NCBI RefSeq assembly: GCF_010668395.1
Contig: NZ_WUEY01000004.1
Coordinates: 372,001-436,000 of the forward strand
Length of the DNA stretch: 64,000 nt
Origin: Martinezella lusitana
Lineage (GTDB): Bacteria > Pseudomonadota > Alphaproteobacteria > Rhizobiales > Rhizobiaceae
Direction: 5' to 3'
The notes under the pieces were generated by a model. The model did not search any database and was not told the DNA's origin. It saw only the letters and a list, made by a program, of their open reading frames with translations. Below, piece after piece: positions 49,093 through 57,515 of the stretch (the stretch's first letter is position 1; every line of letters starts with the position of its first letter). The position numbers and the translations under genes were made by a program.

Positions 49093-49321
49093 TCAGACTT
49101 CCCCTGATGCGGCGGACACCCTAGTTGAAACTTTTTAAAATTTGATTGCCCAAATAGCACGCATCTGTACAGATTTTCCAATCATACCGGTAACTTACGT
49201 TGAATTTAGATTGCGATCCGCATCGTATTAGTGCAGTCACTCCCATCGCACTCTACCGTGGATATAATATTCAGTCACCGATGAGCAAAACAAGATATCA
49301 CTAAAGACTTATATAATACGA
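49093..49321. other. AT-rich intergenic region upstream of the GGDEF-EAL gene
   Basis: The 229 bases between two minus-strand genes are AT-rich. They presumably contain the promoter of the GGDEF-EAL gene and the end of the TRAP binding protein transcript, but no hexamer pair or hairpin is clear enough to assign. Confidence 0.3.
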
Positions 49322-50428
49322 TCAAAGCTTACCCGCTCGCTGCTGAATCATCATGAATGTATCAAAAGTATACTCTGAAAGTTGCATCCAAAGATACGCA
49401 TCCTTCTTATAGCCAACTTGATCCTCATAGATGCGCTTGAAATAGTCGTTCGATTTGGAGAGGTCCGCGTAAAGCGCGCTGGCTGCCTGGAAGCAGGCCT
49501 CCATGATCTCCTGGCTGAACGGCCGCAACGTCACGCCCTGCTGCACGATGTCCTTGAGCGCCTGAGGGTTTTTCACATCGTATTTCGCCAGCATGTTGGT
49601 GTTGGCGAAGGCGCAGGCGTCGGTGAGGATCACCTGATAGTTCTTCGGCAAGGCATTCCATTTTTCGAGATTGAAGAAGGCGTGCACCACGGCGCCGCCT
49701 TCCCACCAGCCCGGATAATAGTAATATTTGGCGATCTTCTGCAGCCCGAGCTTCAGATCGTCATAGGGGCCGACCCATTCGACCGCATCGACCGTGCCTT
49801 TGTTCAATGCATCGTAGACACCGTTGACCGGAATGTCCTGCTGCGGCACCACGCCGATTTTCTCGATGACCTTGCTGGCAAGGCCGGCAATGCGCATCTT
49901 CAGGCCCTTGAGGTCATCGAGCGTGTTGATTTCCTTGCGAAACCAGCCGCCCATCTGGGCGCCGGTGTTCCCGGCCGGCAGGCCCAGTATGCCCTGTGTG
50001 GCATAGAATTCGTTCATCAGCTTATTGCCGTTGCCCTGGTAGAACCAGGCATTGGTCAGCCGGGCATTGAGGCCGAACGGCAGCGCCGTGCCGATGGCAT
50101 AGGTCGGGTCCTTGTCCGAGAAATAGTAGGAGCAGGTATGCGCCGCATCGACAGTGCCGGCGCTCACCGCATCGGCGGCCTGCGCGCCGGGCACGATTTC
50201 GCCGGCCTCGTAGGTCTGGATGACGAAATTGCCGTTCGTCGCGTCGGACACATGCGCGGCGATATCTTCCGCACCGCCATAGATCGTGTCCAGGCTCTTC
50301 GGAAAGGAAGAGGTCATCTTCCAGGTGATCTTCGGATATTCCTGGGCAAGGGCCGGGCTTGCGAGCGCGGAGGCTGCAGCACCTGCGCCAACGGCGCCTG
50401 CCCGCCTTATGAAGGAACGGCGATCCAT
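49322..50428 (-). CDS. TRAP transporter solute-binding protein (DctP/TakP-like), orphan
   Basis: A 368-residue periplasmic binding protein. A twin-arginine (Tat) signal is present, MDRRSFIRRAGAVGAGAAAS, ending SPALAQ. The mature part is DctP-like: ITWKMTSSFPKSLDTIYGGA, MRIAGLASKVIEKIGVVPQQ and GWWEGGAVVHAFFNLEKWN. The last resembles TakP, which binds 2-oxo acids. No dctQ or dctM membrane gene is adjacent, so it must use a transporter elsewhere or work alone. ATG 50428 is preceded by GGGAG; the upstream in-frame start (50452) would break the Tat signal. Confidence 0.85.
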   Translation of the reverse strand: MDRRSFIRRAGAVGAGAAASALASPALAQEYPKITWKMTSSFPKSLDTIYGGAEDIAAHVSDATNGNFVIQTYEAGEIVPGAQAADAVSAGTVDAAHTCSYYFSDKDPTYAIGTALPFGLNARLTNAWFYQGNGNKLMNEFYATQGILGLPAGNTGAQMGGWFRKEINTLDDLKGLKMRIAGLASKVIEKIGVVPQQDIPVNGVYDALNKGTVDAVEWVGPYDDLKLGLQKIAKYYYYPGWWEGGAVVHAFFNLEKWNALPKNYQVILTDACAFANTNMLAKYDVKNPQALKDIVQQGVTLRPFSQEIMEACFQAASALYADLSKSNDYFKRIYEDQVGYKKDAYLWMQLSEYTFDTFMMIQQRAGKL

Positions 50429-50721
50429 CGAATTCTCCCATACGGACGGCATTGCTGGAGAGCGGCGCGCTCCCCGTCACGGCGCAAGCGATGGAACTAA
50501 CCATGCCGCACACGGTCTTTCAAGTTTGCTCTTGCACCGCATTATGGCGATTCCTGTACATCCGCGTAACGACGGGAAACAAAGCCCGATCAAGACCACT
50601 GCGCGTTGCCGGTCGGGCCGTCTTCGCGTAAGTTCATGGCGCGTGCACCTGCCCTCGGATTGACATCATGGTCATCCAGAGGTTTCGATGCACAACCGTT
50701 TCGCAGCTTCCGGAGCCCTGA
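50429..50721. other. Divergent intergenic region
   Basis: 293 bases between the TRAP binding protein and the C26 hydrolase. A TTGACA at 50660-50665 is followed after 17 bases by TTTCGA, a poor -10. Nothing else is recognised. Confidence 0.3.
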
Positions 50722-51510
50722 ATGTCCAGACCGATCATCGCCATTCCCGCCGACATCCGCGAGTTCGACGGCGCGAACTGGCACGCGGTGCAACTGCAAT
50801 ATGTCCGCGCCGCCGTGAAGGCTGCGGGATTGATGGCGCTGATCGTTCCGGCGCTCGAAGAAGACAATGATGCGGACGCCATTCTGGACCGGGTCGACGG
50901 ACTGCTCGTCTCCGGTTCGGCAAGTAACGTGCATCCGTCTCTCTATGGAAAGGAAGCGCGCGAAAGCGACGGCCCCTTCGATCCGGCGCGCGATGCGACG
51001 TCGCTCCCGCTTATTCGCCGCGCCATCGACCGCGCCATTCCGATGCTCGCCATCTGCCGCGGCATTCAGGAACTGAACGTTGCGCTCGGCGGAACGCTTG
51101 CAAGCGAGATCCAGGAGCAGCCCGGCATCTGGGATCACCGCAAGCCGCAGAATGTCGACCGCGATACGATGTATTCCATCCGCCAGAGCGTTTTCGTCAA
51201 GGAAGGCTCCTGTATCGCCCGCGTCGTCGGGCCTGGCGAGGTGCGCGTCAACTCGCTGCACCGTCAGGCGATCGCCGATACCGCTCCGAAGCTGCAGGTC
51301 GAGGCGCTGGCCGAAGACGGCACGATCGAAGCCGTTTCCGTTATCGGCGCCAAGGCCTTTGCCGTCGGCGTGCAATGGCATCCGGAATATTGGGCGGAAA
51401 CGGATTCGCCGTCGCGCAAGCTCTTCGTAGCCTTCGGCGATGCCGTGCGCGACTACGCGGCAAGCAAGGAGCGGCTCGCCGCCGCTCCCTATCAGCAAAA
51501 AGCCGTGTGA
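50722..51510 (+). CDS. Gamma-glutamyl-gamma-aminobutyrate hydrolase family protein (peptidase C26)
   Basis: A 262-residue class-I glutamine-amidotransferase-like hydrolase of the PuuD type. The nucleophile Cys112 is in LAICRGIQELNV, and His220 and Glu222 in VQWHPEYW complete the triad. PuuD splits gamma-glutamyl-GABA in putrescine breakdown; no puu genes surround it, so the substrate could be another gamma-glutamyl compound. Its stop TGA abuts the stop of the convergent dehydrogenase gene with no intervening base (51510/51511). Confidence 0.85.
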   Translation: MSRPIIAIPADIREFDGANWHAVQLQYVRAAVKAAGLMALIVPALEEDNDADAILDRVDGLLVSGSASNVHPSLYGKEARESDGPFDPARDATSLPLIRRAIDRAIPMLAICRGIQELNVALGGTLASEIQEQPGIWDHRKPQNVDRDTMYSIRQSVFVKEGSCIARVVGPGEVRVNSLHRQAIADTAPKLQVEALAEDGTIEAVSVIGAKAFAVGVQWHPEYWAETDSPSRKLFVAFGDAVRDYAASKERLAAAPYQQKAV

Positions 51511-52479
51511 TCAGCCGCGCGGCTTGACCGGCGTTTCCGGCACCGGCGTCAGCGGCCGGCCCTTTGCGAACCATTCGATGATGTTGTCGGCGACAAGATC
51601 GGCCATGGCGTTGCGCGTCGGCACCGAGGCGGACGCCACATGCGGCAGCAGCGAAACGTTCGGCAGCGAGAGATAGCCGGCCGGGACATTGGGTTCGTCA
51701 TAGAAGACATCGAGGCCGGCCGCACCCAGCGTTCCGTTGCCGAGGGCGGCGATCAGCGCCTCGTCATCGACGGACCAGCCGCGGCCGACATTGATGAACA
51801 CGCCCTGCGGTCCGAGCGCGGACAGGATCTCCGTATTGATGACCTTGTGCGTTTCCTGCGTCTTCGGCACGATGGAGATCAGCGTATCCACCGATTGCGC
51901 CATCTCCTTTAGCGTCGGATAGTAGTCGTAGGGCAGCGAGTCGCGCGGCGAGCGCGTGTGGTAGCCGATCTTCACCTTGAACGGCTCCAGCCTCCTCGCA
52001 ATCTCCAGACCGATGCGGCCGAGACCGTAGATGCCGACGCGGCGGCCCTTCATGGAAAAGGGCGAAAGCGGAAACGCCCCGTCCTTCACCCAGCGCCCGT
52101 CGCGCAGCCAGCCTTCCGCCTTCGGGAACTGCCGCAGCGTGTTCAGCAGCAGGGCAATCGCGGTATCCGCAACCTCATCGTTCAGCACGTCGGGCGTGTT
52201 GGTGACGACGATCCCCCTGGATGCCGCGTACTTGACGTCGATACCGTCGTAGCCGACGCCGAAATTGGCGATGACCTCGATATTCGGAAGGGCGTCGATC
52301 CAGGCGGCATCGAAGCCGCCGGAAACGGCGACGCCGCGCACGCGGGCCGCAATTTCCCCGTCGACCTTCGGGCCGCCATCGCGCTCGACGGACACGATAT
52401 CGAACTGCTTTTCGAGCCTTTCGAGAACACGCGGATGTATCTTCCCCGGAACGAGGACGGCGATGCGATTATCGGACAT
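51511..52479 (-). CDS. D-2-hydroxyacid dehydrogenase (glyoxylate/hydroxypyruvate reductase type)
   Basis: A 322-residue NAD(P)-dependent dehydrogenase. The Rossmann motif GLGRIG (residues 152-157) is followed by HTRSPR (174-179), whose Arg favours NADPH. Catalytic residues are Arg233 in INVGRG, Glu262 in FYDEP and His280 in LLPHVAS. Relatives reduce glyoxylate and hydroxypyruvate. ATG 52479 gives MSDNRIAVLVPGKI; an earlier start (52500) is in-frame but less likely. It shares no spacer with the convergent C26 hydrolase. Confidence 0.88.
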   Translation of the reverse strand: MSDNRIAVLVPGKIHPRVLERLEKQFDIVSVERDGGPKVDGEIAARVRGVAVSGGFDAAWIDALPNIEVIANFGVGYDGIDVKYAASRGIVVTNTPDVLNDEVADTAIALLLNTLRQFPKAEGWLRDGRWVKDGAFPLSPFSMKGRRVGIYGLGRIGLEIARRLEPFKVKIGYHTRSPRDSLPYDYYPTLKEMAQSVDTLISIVPKTQETHKVINTEILSALGPQGVFINVGRGWSVDDEALIAALGNGTLGAAGLDVFYDEPNVPAGYLSLPNVSLLPHVASASVPTRNAMADLVADNIIEWFAKGRPLTPVPETPVKPRG

Positions 52480-52513
52480 GGATCTTTCCTCTTGAGACAC
52501 GGTTCGGCGCTAT

Positions 52514-52612
52514 TCAGGCAATCCCGGGAAAAGTGCGCAGCGGTTTTCCGTCCGGAATTGCGTAAACAATGAGATGGAACGGTTCAGGAATTCCGCGAAG
52601 AGCCGAACCGCT
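52514..52612. repeat. Dispersed rhizobial intergenic repeat, copy C
   Basis: Core AGCGGTTTTCCGTCCGGAAT (52539-52558), preceded by GCAATCCCGGGAAAAGTGCG and followed by TGCGTAAACAATGAGATGGA. Its right end has ACGGTTC...GAACCG arms. It is the most complete match to copy A. Confidence 0.65.
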
Positions 52613-53631
52613 TAGCGAGCCTTGTAGGGAGCCGTCGACTGGCGGATACGCATCTCGGGCTTGATAAGATGAATACCGTCCGGCTCGTGGCTTCCCGCCA
52701 ACCTATCCAAAAGCGCGCGCGCTGCAAGCCTTCCGACCTCGGCCTGACCGTTCCAGACGGTGGTCAATGCCGGCGTCGCGATCGCCGCCTCTTCCAGATC
52801 GTCGTAGCCGGTCACCGAAATGTCCCTCCCCGGCACAAGGCCGGCGCGGGAAATGCCGTTCATCAGCCCGATGGCGACCAGATCGTTCCAGCAGACGGCC
52901 GCCGTCGGCTTCTGCGGCAAGGACAGGAAATGCACCGCCGCCTCGAACCCGCCTTGCTTGGAGCGGGCGCCGGGAATACGCAGCTCGGGATCAACCTCGA
53001 TGCCCGCCTTGCGCAAGGCATTCACATAGCCCTGATAGCGGTCGCGGCCGGTCGATGTCTGGTCCGTGCCGCCGATCATCGCGATCGAGCGGTGGCCAAG
53101 GCTGATCAGATGATTGGTCGCAAGCGAAATGCCGTAGCTGTCGTCGCCGCGAAAGGTCGGGAGATCCAGCGCCTCGATCTGTCGGGCGACCAGGATGGCC
53201 GGCATGCCGTTTTCCTCGGCCAGTTCGAAATCCTCGGGCGGGGTTCCGATCGCCGGCGACATGATGACGCCGTCGCCGCCCAGCTGCAGCAGCGTCTCGA
53301 TGAAAGTCCGCTGCTTCTCGACCGAATCGTAATGGTTGGAGAGGATGAACGTATGACGGCTGCGGTCGAGCTCGCTTTCGATCGCCTTCAGGATTTCCCC
53401 GTAGAAAGGGTTCATGATGTCGTGCACGACGACGCCGATGATGCCCGATCGCGATGTCCTCAGGCTCGCCGCGCGGCGGTTGTAGATATAGCCCAGCGCA
53501 CGGGCCTGGTCCTTGATCTTCTCGCGCGTGTTGACCGCAACCAGCGGACTATCGCGTAAGGCCAGAGATACCGTTGCCGTTGAAATGCCGAGCGTTTCCG
53601 CAATCGTAGAAAGCTTTATCTTTTGCGCCAC
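52612..53631 (-). CDS. LacI-family transcriptional regulator
   Basis: A 339-residue LacI/GalR repressor. The N-terminal helix-turn-helix is KLSTIAETLGISTATVSLAL, followed by the hinge region GYIYNRRAASLRTSRSGIIG. The remainder is a periplasmic-binding-protein-like sugar domain, with VVVHDIMNPFYGEILKAIE and the typical C-terminal VTGYDDLEEAAIATPALTTV. The GTG at 53631 directly follows GGGGAGGGGCGC and matches family length; an ATG at 53664 would add 11 residues. The gene just downstream, the dehydrogenase, may be a target; the effector is unknown. Confidence 0.88.
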   Translation of the reverse strand: MAQKIKLSTIAETLGISTATVSLALRDSPLVAVNTREKIKDQARALGYIYNRRAASLRTSRSGIIGVVVHDIMNPFYGEILKAIESELDRSRHTFILSNHYDSVEKQRTFIETLLQLGGDGVIMSPAIGTPPEDFELAEENGMPAILVARQIEALDLPTFRGDDSYGISLATNHLISLGHRSIAMIGGTDQTSTGRDRYQGYVNALRKAGIEVDPELRIPGARSKQGGFEAAVHFLSLPQKPTAAVCWNDLVAIGLMNGISRAGLVPGRDISVTGYDDLEEAAIATPALTTVWNGQAEVGRLAARALLDRLAGSHEPDGIHLIKPEMRIRQSTAPYKAR

Positions 53632-53750
53632 GCGCCCCTCCCCGTGAAACGCAGCCGTAAACATATTCCGTTTCGTTTTATGATACCGGAATTTAAAATA
53701 TTTAATTAAAAGCTTTAATCACGTCGCGCAACACGAATTCTCGGGGATTC

Positions 53751-54263
53751 TCAGAATTCGTCTTCGTCCTCGTCGTCATCCCCGGCCTGGAGATTGCTCT
53801 CGATCGTCTTGAGCAGGCGCACGAGCGAGCGGATGTCCTTTTCGGAGAAGCCGCGCGTGGCCAGCTCGTCGCAGCTCGCCGCCGAGCTTTCGATCTCGCT
53901 GACGCTGTTTCGCCCGGTCTCGGTGAGATAGACCTTGGTCAGGCGCGCATCCTCGGCATCCGGCCGCCGTTCGACGAAGCCCTGCGCCTCCATGCGGCCG
54001 ATGGTGCGCGTCATGGTCGGCGCCTTGACGCCAAGTTTCTGCGCCAGCGAGCCTGCCGGAAGCCCGTCATTTGCAGCCAATGCGAGAATGACGCCGTCCT
54101 GCCCGGCATAGAGGCCACTCGCCGTCAGGCTGCGGGTCATCGCCGTGCGCATGGAACGCGCCGCCTGTGTCAGTGCCGGCGACAGATCGGCAAGCGTGTA
54201 GTCACGGTGATCCTTCTTCTTACCTGACTTACTTTTCTTCCCGACCTTGTTCTTCTTGCCCAT
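53751..54263 (-). CDS. MarR-family regulator with charged tails
   Basis: A 170-residue winged-helix regulator. The core (about 25-150) has DGVILALAANDGLPAGSLAQ, the recognition helix KAPTMTRTIGRMEAQG and the wing RRPDAEDARLTKVYLTETG. Unusually, the N-terminus is strongly lysine-rich (MGKKNKVGKKSKSGKKKDHR) and the C-terminus acidic (DDDEDEDEF). It is divergent from the creatininase gene across 86 bases, which suggests that it regulates that gene and itself. Ligand unknown. Confidence 0.85.
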   Translation of the reverse strand: MGKKNKVGKKSKSGKKKDHRDYTLADLSPALTQAARSMRTAMTRSLTASGLYAGQDGVILALAANDGLPAGSLAQKLGVKAPTMTRTIGRMEAQGFVERRPDAEDARLTKVYLTETGRNSVSEIESSAASCDELATRGFSEKDIRSLVRLLKTIESNLQAGDDDEDEDEF

Positions 54264-54349
54264 CGTGATTCCGCTGACCTTTTCGTCGCTACGCCATCAC
54301 GCTATGACATTGCGCAGGTTATTGACATAAACAAGAGGCACACTCTCAG

Positions 54350-55141
54350 ATGGCGCATCCTTTGCCATGTTTCGATGACAATGATGAAACATTGACACCG
54401 CAAGAACGAGCAAAATGGATTGCCGTGCTGCCACTTGCCGCCTATGAGCAACACGGGCCGCATCTCCCGTTCGAAACCGACGCGCTGATCGCCGGGGGAA
54501 TCGTTTCGCGCCTCAGGGTTGCCCTTCCAGCCAATCTACCCGTCACCTTCCTGCCCGTCGAGTCCGTCGGCTATTCCATCGAACATATGGACGTCGCCGG
54601 CACGAAGACGCTGGCCTTCGACGAAGCCGTCAGGCGCTGGCTCGGCATCGCCGAACGGCTGGAAGGCCTCGGCATCCGCAAGCTTGTGATGCTGAACGCC
54701 CATGGCGGCAACTCTCCGCTGATGACCATCGTCGCAACGGAAGCGCGCGTGCGCTTCCACATGCTGGCGGTAGCAACCAGCTGGACGCGCTTCGGCATAC
54801 CGGACGGATTGATCGCGCCCGAAGACAAGGCCATCGACATCCATGGCGGCGATATCGAGACCTCGGTCATGCTCGCGCTTCACCCGGAGAAGGTGGACAT
54901 GTCGAAGGCGGAAAACTTCCCCTCCCGCCAGTCGGAGTTCACCGGGCGCTTCAGGCATCTGCGCGCCTACGGTCCCCACGCCTTCGGCTGGAAGATGTCC
55001 GATCTGAACAGGCAGGGCGTCGCCGGCAATGCAGGCGCTGCGACGGCGGCAAAGGGCGAAAGGCTGATTGCGCACGCGGTCAACGGGCTCGTCGAGCTGC
55101 TGGAGGACGTCGATGCATTCGATGCGACGACGCTGGCTTGA
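54350..55141 (+). CDS. Creatininase-family amidohydrolase
   Basis: A 263-residue metal-dependent protein of the creatinine amidohydrolase/MftE/ArfB superfamily. The ligands are visible: Glu33 and His35 in YEQHGPHLPFETD (with Asp44), the His in NAHGGN and the Glu in HGGDIETS. Substrates in this family range from creatinine to formamidopyrimidine and peptide precursors, so the reaction cannot be assigned. It is divergent from a marR gene, a common arrangement for an enzyme controlled by the neighbouring regulator. Confidence 0.82.
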   Translation: MAHPLPCFDDNDETLTPQERAKWIAVLPLAAYEQHGPHLPFETDALIAGGIVSRLRVALPANLPVTFLPVESVGYSIEHMDVAGTKTLAFDEAVRRWLGIAERLEGLGIRKLVMLNAHGGNSPLMTIVATEARVRFHMLAVATSWTRFGIPDGLIAPEDKAIDIHGGDIETSVMLALHPEKVDMSKAENFPSRQSEFTGRFRHLRAYGPHAFGWKMSDLNRQGVAGNAGAATAAKGERLIAHAVNGLVELLEDVDAFDATTLA

Positions 55142-55180
55142 GCCGGCCGCCGGCTCGGCCATCCGCAATCCAATGTGATC

Positions 55181-55193
55181 TTATAACATATAA
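55181..55193. promoter_or_regulatory. Possible Zur-like operator upstream of the COG0523 GTPase gene
   Basis: TTATA-ACA-TATAA (55181-55193) is a short perfect inverted repeat in the AT-rich stretch between the creatininase and GTPase genes, about 90 bases before the ATG at 55282. It resembles the TTATA/TATAA arms of rhizobial zinc-responsive Zur boxes, whose regulon normally includes COG0523 genes. Half-site flanks do not extend the match far. Confidence 0.35.
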
Positions 55194-55281
55194 AAGCCTT
55201 TGAACTGACGTCGCCAACTCCTTATATGAAACGCGAAACTTGTCCGCTCCCCGGGGCAACCTTCCCTATTTCGAGGCTCCC

Positions 55282-56409
55282 ATGACCGAAACAGCCACGC
55301 AAAAGCCCATTCCCGTCACCGTTCTCACCGGCTATCTCGGCGCCGGCAAGACGACGCTGCTCAACCGCATCCTCTCCGAAAATCACGGCAAGAAATACGC
55401 GGTCATCGTCAACGAATTCGGCGAGATCGGCATCGACAACGACCTCATCGTCGAGTCGGACGAAGAAATCTACGAAATGAACAATGGCTGCGTCTGCTGC
55501 ACGGTGCGCGGCGACCTTATCCGCGTCGTCGAAGGCCTGATGCGCCGCCCCGGCCGCTTTGACGGCATCATCGTCGAAACCACAGGCCTTGCCGATCCGG
55601 TTCCCGTCGCCCAGACCTTCTTCATGGACGACGATGTCCGCGCCAAGACCGAACTCGACGCCGTCGTCGCGCTGGTCGACGCCAAGCACCTGCCGTTGCG
55701 CCTGAAGGACAGCCGCGAGGCCGAAGACCAGATCGCCTTTGCCGATGTCGTCGTCATCAACAAATCGGATCTGGTATCGCCGGAAGAGCTGGCCCAGATC
55801 GAGGATGTCGTCCGCGCCATCAACCCGGCTGCCCGCGTCTACAAGACGACCCGCTCCGGCGTCGATCTCGCCCGCGTGCTGAACCAGGGCGCCTTCAATC
55901 TGGAACGCGCGCTCGAGAACGACCCGCACTTCCTCGAGCACGGCCATGAGGATCATGTCTGCGGCCCGGATTGCGATCACCACCATCACGACCATGGCCA
56001 TGACCACCACCACCACCATCATGACCACGATCATGATCATCACCACCATGACCATGACCATGACCATGATCACGACCATCATCATCATGGCCTGTCGCCG
56101 ATCCATGACGTCACCGTGCAATCGGTTTCGCTCCGTGGCGGCGAGATGAATGCGGAACGTTTCTTCCCCTGGATCCAGAAGATCACCCAGACGCAAGGGC
56201 CGAACATCCTGCGCCTCAAGGGTATCATCGCCTTCAAGGACGATCCGGAGCGCTACGTCGTTCAGGGCGTGCACATGATCATCGAAGGCGATCATCAGCG
56301 TGCCTGGAAGGACGGCGAAAAGCATGAGAGCCGCTTGGTCTTCATCGGCCGCGAACTCGACCGCGAGAAGCTGGAAGCAAGCTTCAAGGCCTGCGAGGCG
56401 TCTGCCTGA
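55282..56409 (+). CDS. COG0523 (CobW/ZNG-type) GTPase with a long histidine-rich metal-binding insert
   Basis: A 375-residue G3E-family metallochaperone GTPase. Walker A is GYLGAGKT (residues 17-24), the metal motif CVCC (70-73, the CxCC of the family), NKSD for guanine binding. Residues about 221-269 are almost entirely His and Asp (over 25 His), a putative zinc/nickel/cobalt store or sensor. The C-terminal CobW domain follows. Given the CxCC motif and possible Zur site, a zinc role is likelier than cobalamin synthesis. ATG 55282 is the first plausible Met. The stop overlaps the WD40 gene start by one base. Confidence 0.9.
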   Translation: MTETATQKPIPVTVLTGYLGAGKTTLLNRILSENHGKKYAVIVNEFGEIGIDNDLIVESDEEIYEMNNGCVCCTVRGDLIRVVEGLMRRPGRFDGIIVETTGLADPVPVAQTFFMDDDVRAKTELDAVVALVDAKHLPLRLKDSREAEDQIAFADVVVINKSDLVSPEELAQIEDVVRAINPAARVYKTTRSGVDLARVLNQGAFNLERALENDPHFLEHGHEDHVCGPDCDHHHHDHGHDHHHHHHDHDHDHHHHDHDHDHDHDHHHHGLSPIHDVTVQSVSLRGGEMNAERFFPWIQKITQTQGPNILRLKGIIAFKDDPERYVVQGVHMIIEGDHQRAWKDGEKHESRLVFIGRELDREKLEASFKACEASA

Positions 56410-57398
56410 TGCCGACTGTTGCTCCGCTTGATATCGACGGCCACGTTCTGGCCGTCGAATTTTTAGGTGACACCCCCTTCTTCGCCAGCGCCGCCGGCGC
56501 AGTTCATCGACTGGAAGGCGGAGACAAGGTCACCGAGGCTCATCAGGGAATGCTGACCTGCCTCCGCGATCCCTATAGCGAGAGCCTGATTTCGGGCGGC
56601 GAGGACGGCAAGGTCGTCAGGATCGCATCCGACGGCAGCACGACGACGCTGGCCGAGGCGCCGCGCAAGTGGATCGGCCAGGTTGCTGCGGGTCCGCAAG
56701 GCGCGGTCGCCTATTCCTATGGCAAGAGCACCTTCGTGCGCCTGTCCGACGGCACGACGAAGGAGTTTCCGGAAGAGCGCACGGTCGAAGGCATCGCCTT
56801 CGCTCCCAAGGGTCTGCGCATCGCCGTCGCCCGCTACAATGGCGTGTCGCTGCACTGGGTCGGCATGAGCGCCCAGCCGGTCAATCTCGAATGGAAGGGC
56901 GCCCATACCGGCGTCACCTTCTCGCCGGACGGACAGTTCATCGTCACGACCATGCAGGAAAACGCCCTGCATGGCTGGAAGCTGGACGCCAAGCCCGGCG
57001 CCGAAGCCCGGCACATGCGCATGACCGGCTATCCCGCCAAGGTGAAGTCGCTTTCCTGGTCCAACAAGGGCAAATGGCTCGCATCGTCCGGTGCGCCGGC
57101 CGCGATCGTCTGGCCCTTCCAGGGCAAGGACGGCCCGATGGGCAAGGCGCCGCTCGAGCTCGGCAGCCGCGCGAACATCATGGCGACATCGGTGAAGTTC
57201 CATCCGGCGGAGGATATCCTTGCCATCGGCTTCATCGACGGCATGATATTGGCGGTACGGCTCGGCGACGCCAAGGAGGCGCTCTTGCGCCGGCCCGGCA
57301 AGGGTGCGATTACGTCGATGAGTTGGAGCAAATCGGGCAAGCTGCTCGCCTTTGCCTCCGAAGCCGGCGACTGCGGTGTCGTCGACGTTTCGGCCTGA
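56409..57398 (+). CDS. WD40-repeat protein coupled to the GTPase gene
   Basis: A 329-residue protein with repeating beta-propeller blades, for example LTCLRDPYSESLISGGEDGKVV, GVTFSPDGQFIVTTMQENALH, SLSWSNKGKWLASSGAPAA, VKFHPAEDILAIGFIDG and SMSWSKSGKLLAFASEAGD, at least six or seven in all. It has no signal peptide, so it is cytoplasmic. It shares the TGATG overlap with the GTPase gene, meaning the two are co-translated; a partner role in metal delivery is inferred. I recall this gene pair from other rhizobia. Confidence 0.85.
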   Translation: MPTVAPLDIDGHVLAVEFLGDTPFFASAAGAVHRLEGGDKVTEAHQGMLTCLRDPYSESLISGGEDGKVVRIASDGSTTTLAEAPRKWIGQVAAGPQGAVAYSYGKSTFVRLSDGTTKEFPEERTVEGIAFAPKGLRIAVARYNGVSLHWVGMSAQPVNLEWKGAHTGVTFSPDGQFIVTTMQENALHGWKLDAKPGAEARHMRMTGYPAKVKSLSWSNKGKWLASSGAPAAIVWPFQGKDGPMGKAPLELGSRANIMATSVKFHPAEDILAIGFIDGMILAVRLGDAKEALLRRPGKGAITSMSWSKSGKLLAFASEAGDCGVVDVSA

Positions 57399-57402
57399 AG
57401 CC

Positions 57403-57500
57403 ACTCCAAAAGAATACGCAGCGGCTTTCTGGTGGCTATCGCGTAAAAACAATAAGGTAGAGCGGTTCGAAAGTTCCGTGAGGAGCCGAACCGCTCTGGA
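57403..57500. repeat. Dispersed intergenic repeat, copy D, with an 11-bp inverted repeat
   Basis: AGCGGCTTTCTGGTGGCTAT (57420-57439) is a divergent form of the repeat core, followed by CGCGTAAAAACAATAAGGTA. It ends with a perfect inverted repeat AGAGCGGTTCG (57459-57469) / CGAACCGCTCT (57487-57497). It lies between the WD40 gene and cysE. The hairpin lacks a T-run. Confidence 0.6.
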
Positions 57501-57515
57501 GAGAAAGACAGGATC

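Noticed and set aside
53665..53692. ATTCCG...CGGAAT as the operator of the LacI regulator
   Set aside because: Six-base arms with a 16-base spacer do not resemble the usual LacI-family central-CG palindromes; support is too weak for a feature.
55940..56090. CAT/GAC triplet repeats as a microsatellite or CRISPR-like array
   Set aside because: They encode the His/Asp-rich metal region of the GTPase in frame and are imperfect, with no spacers.
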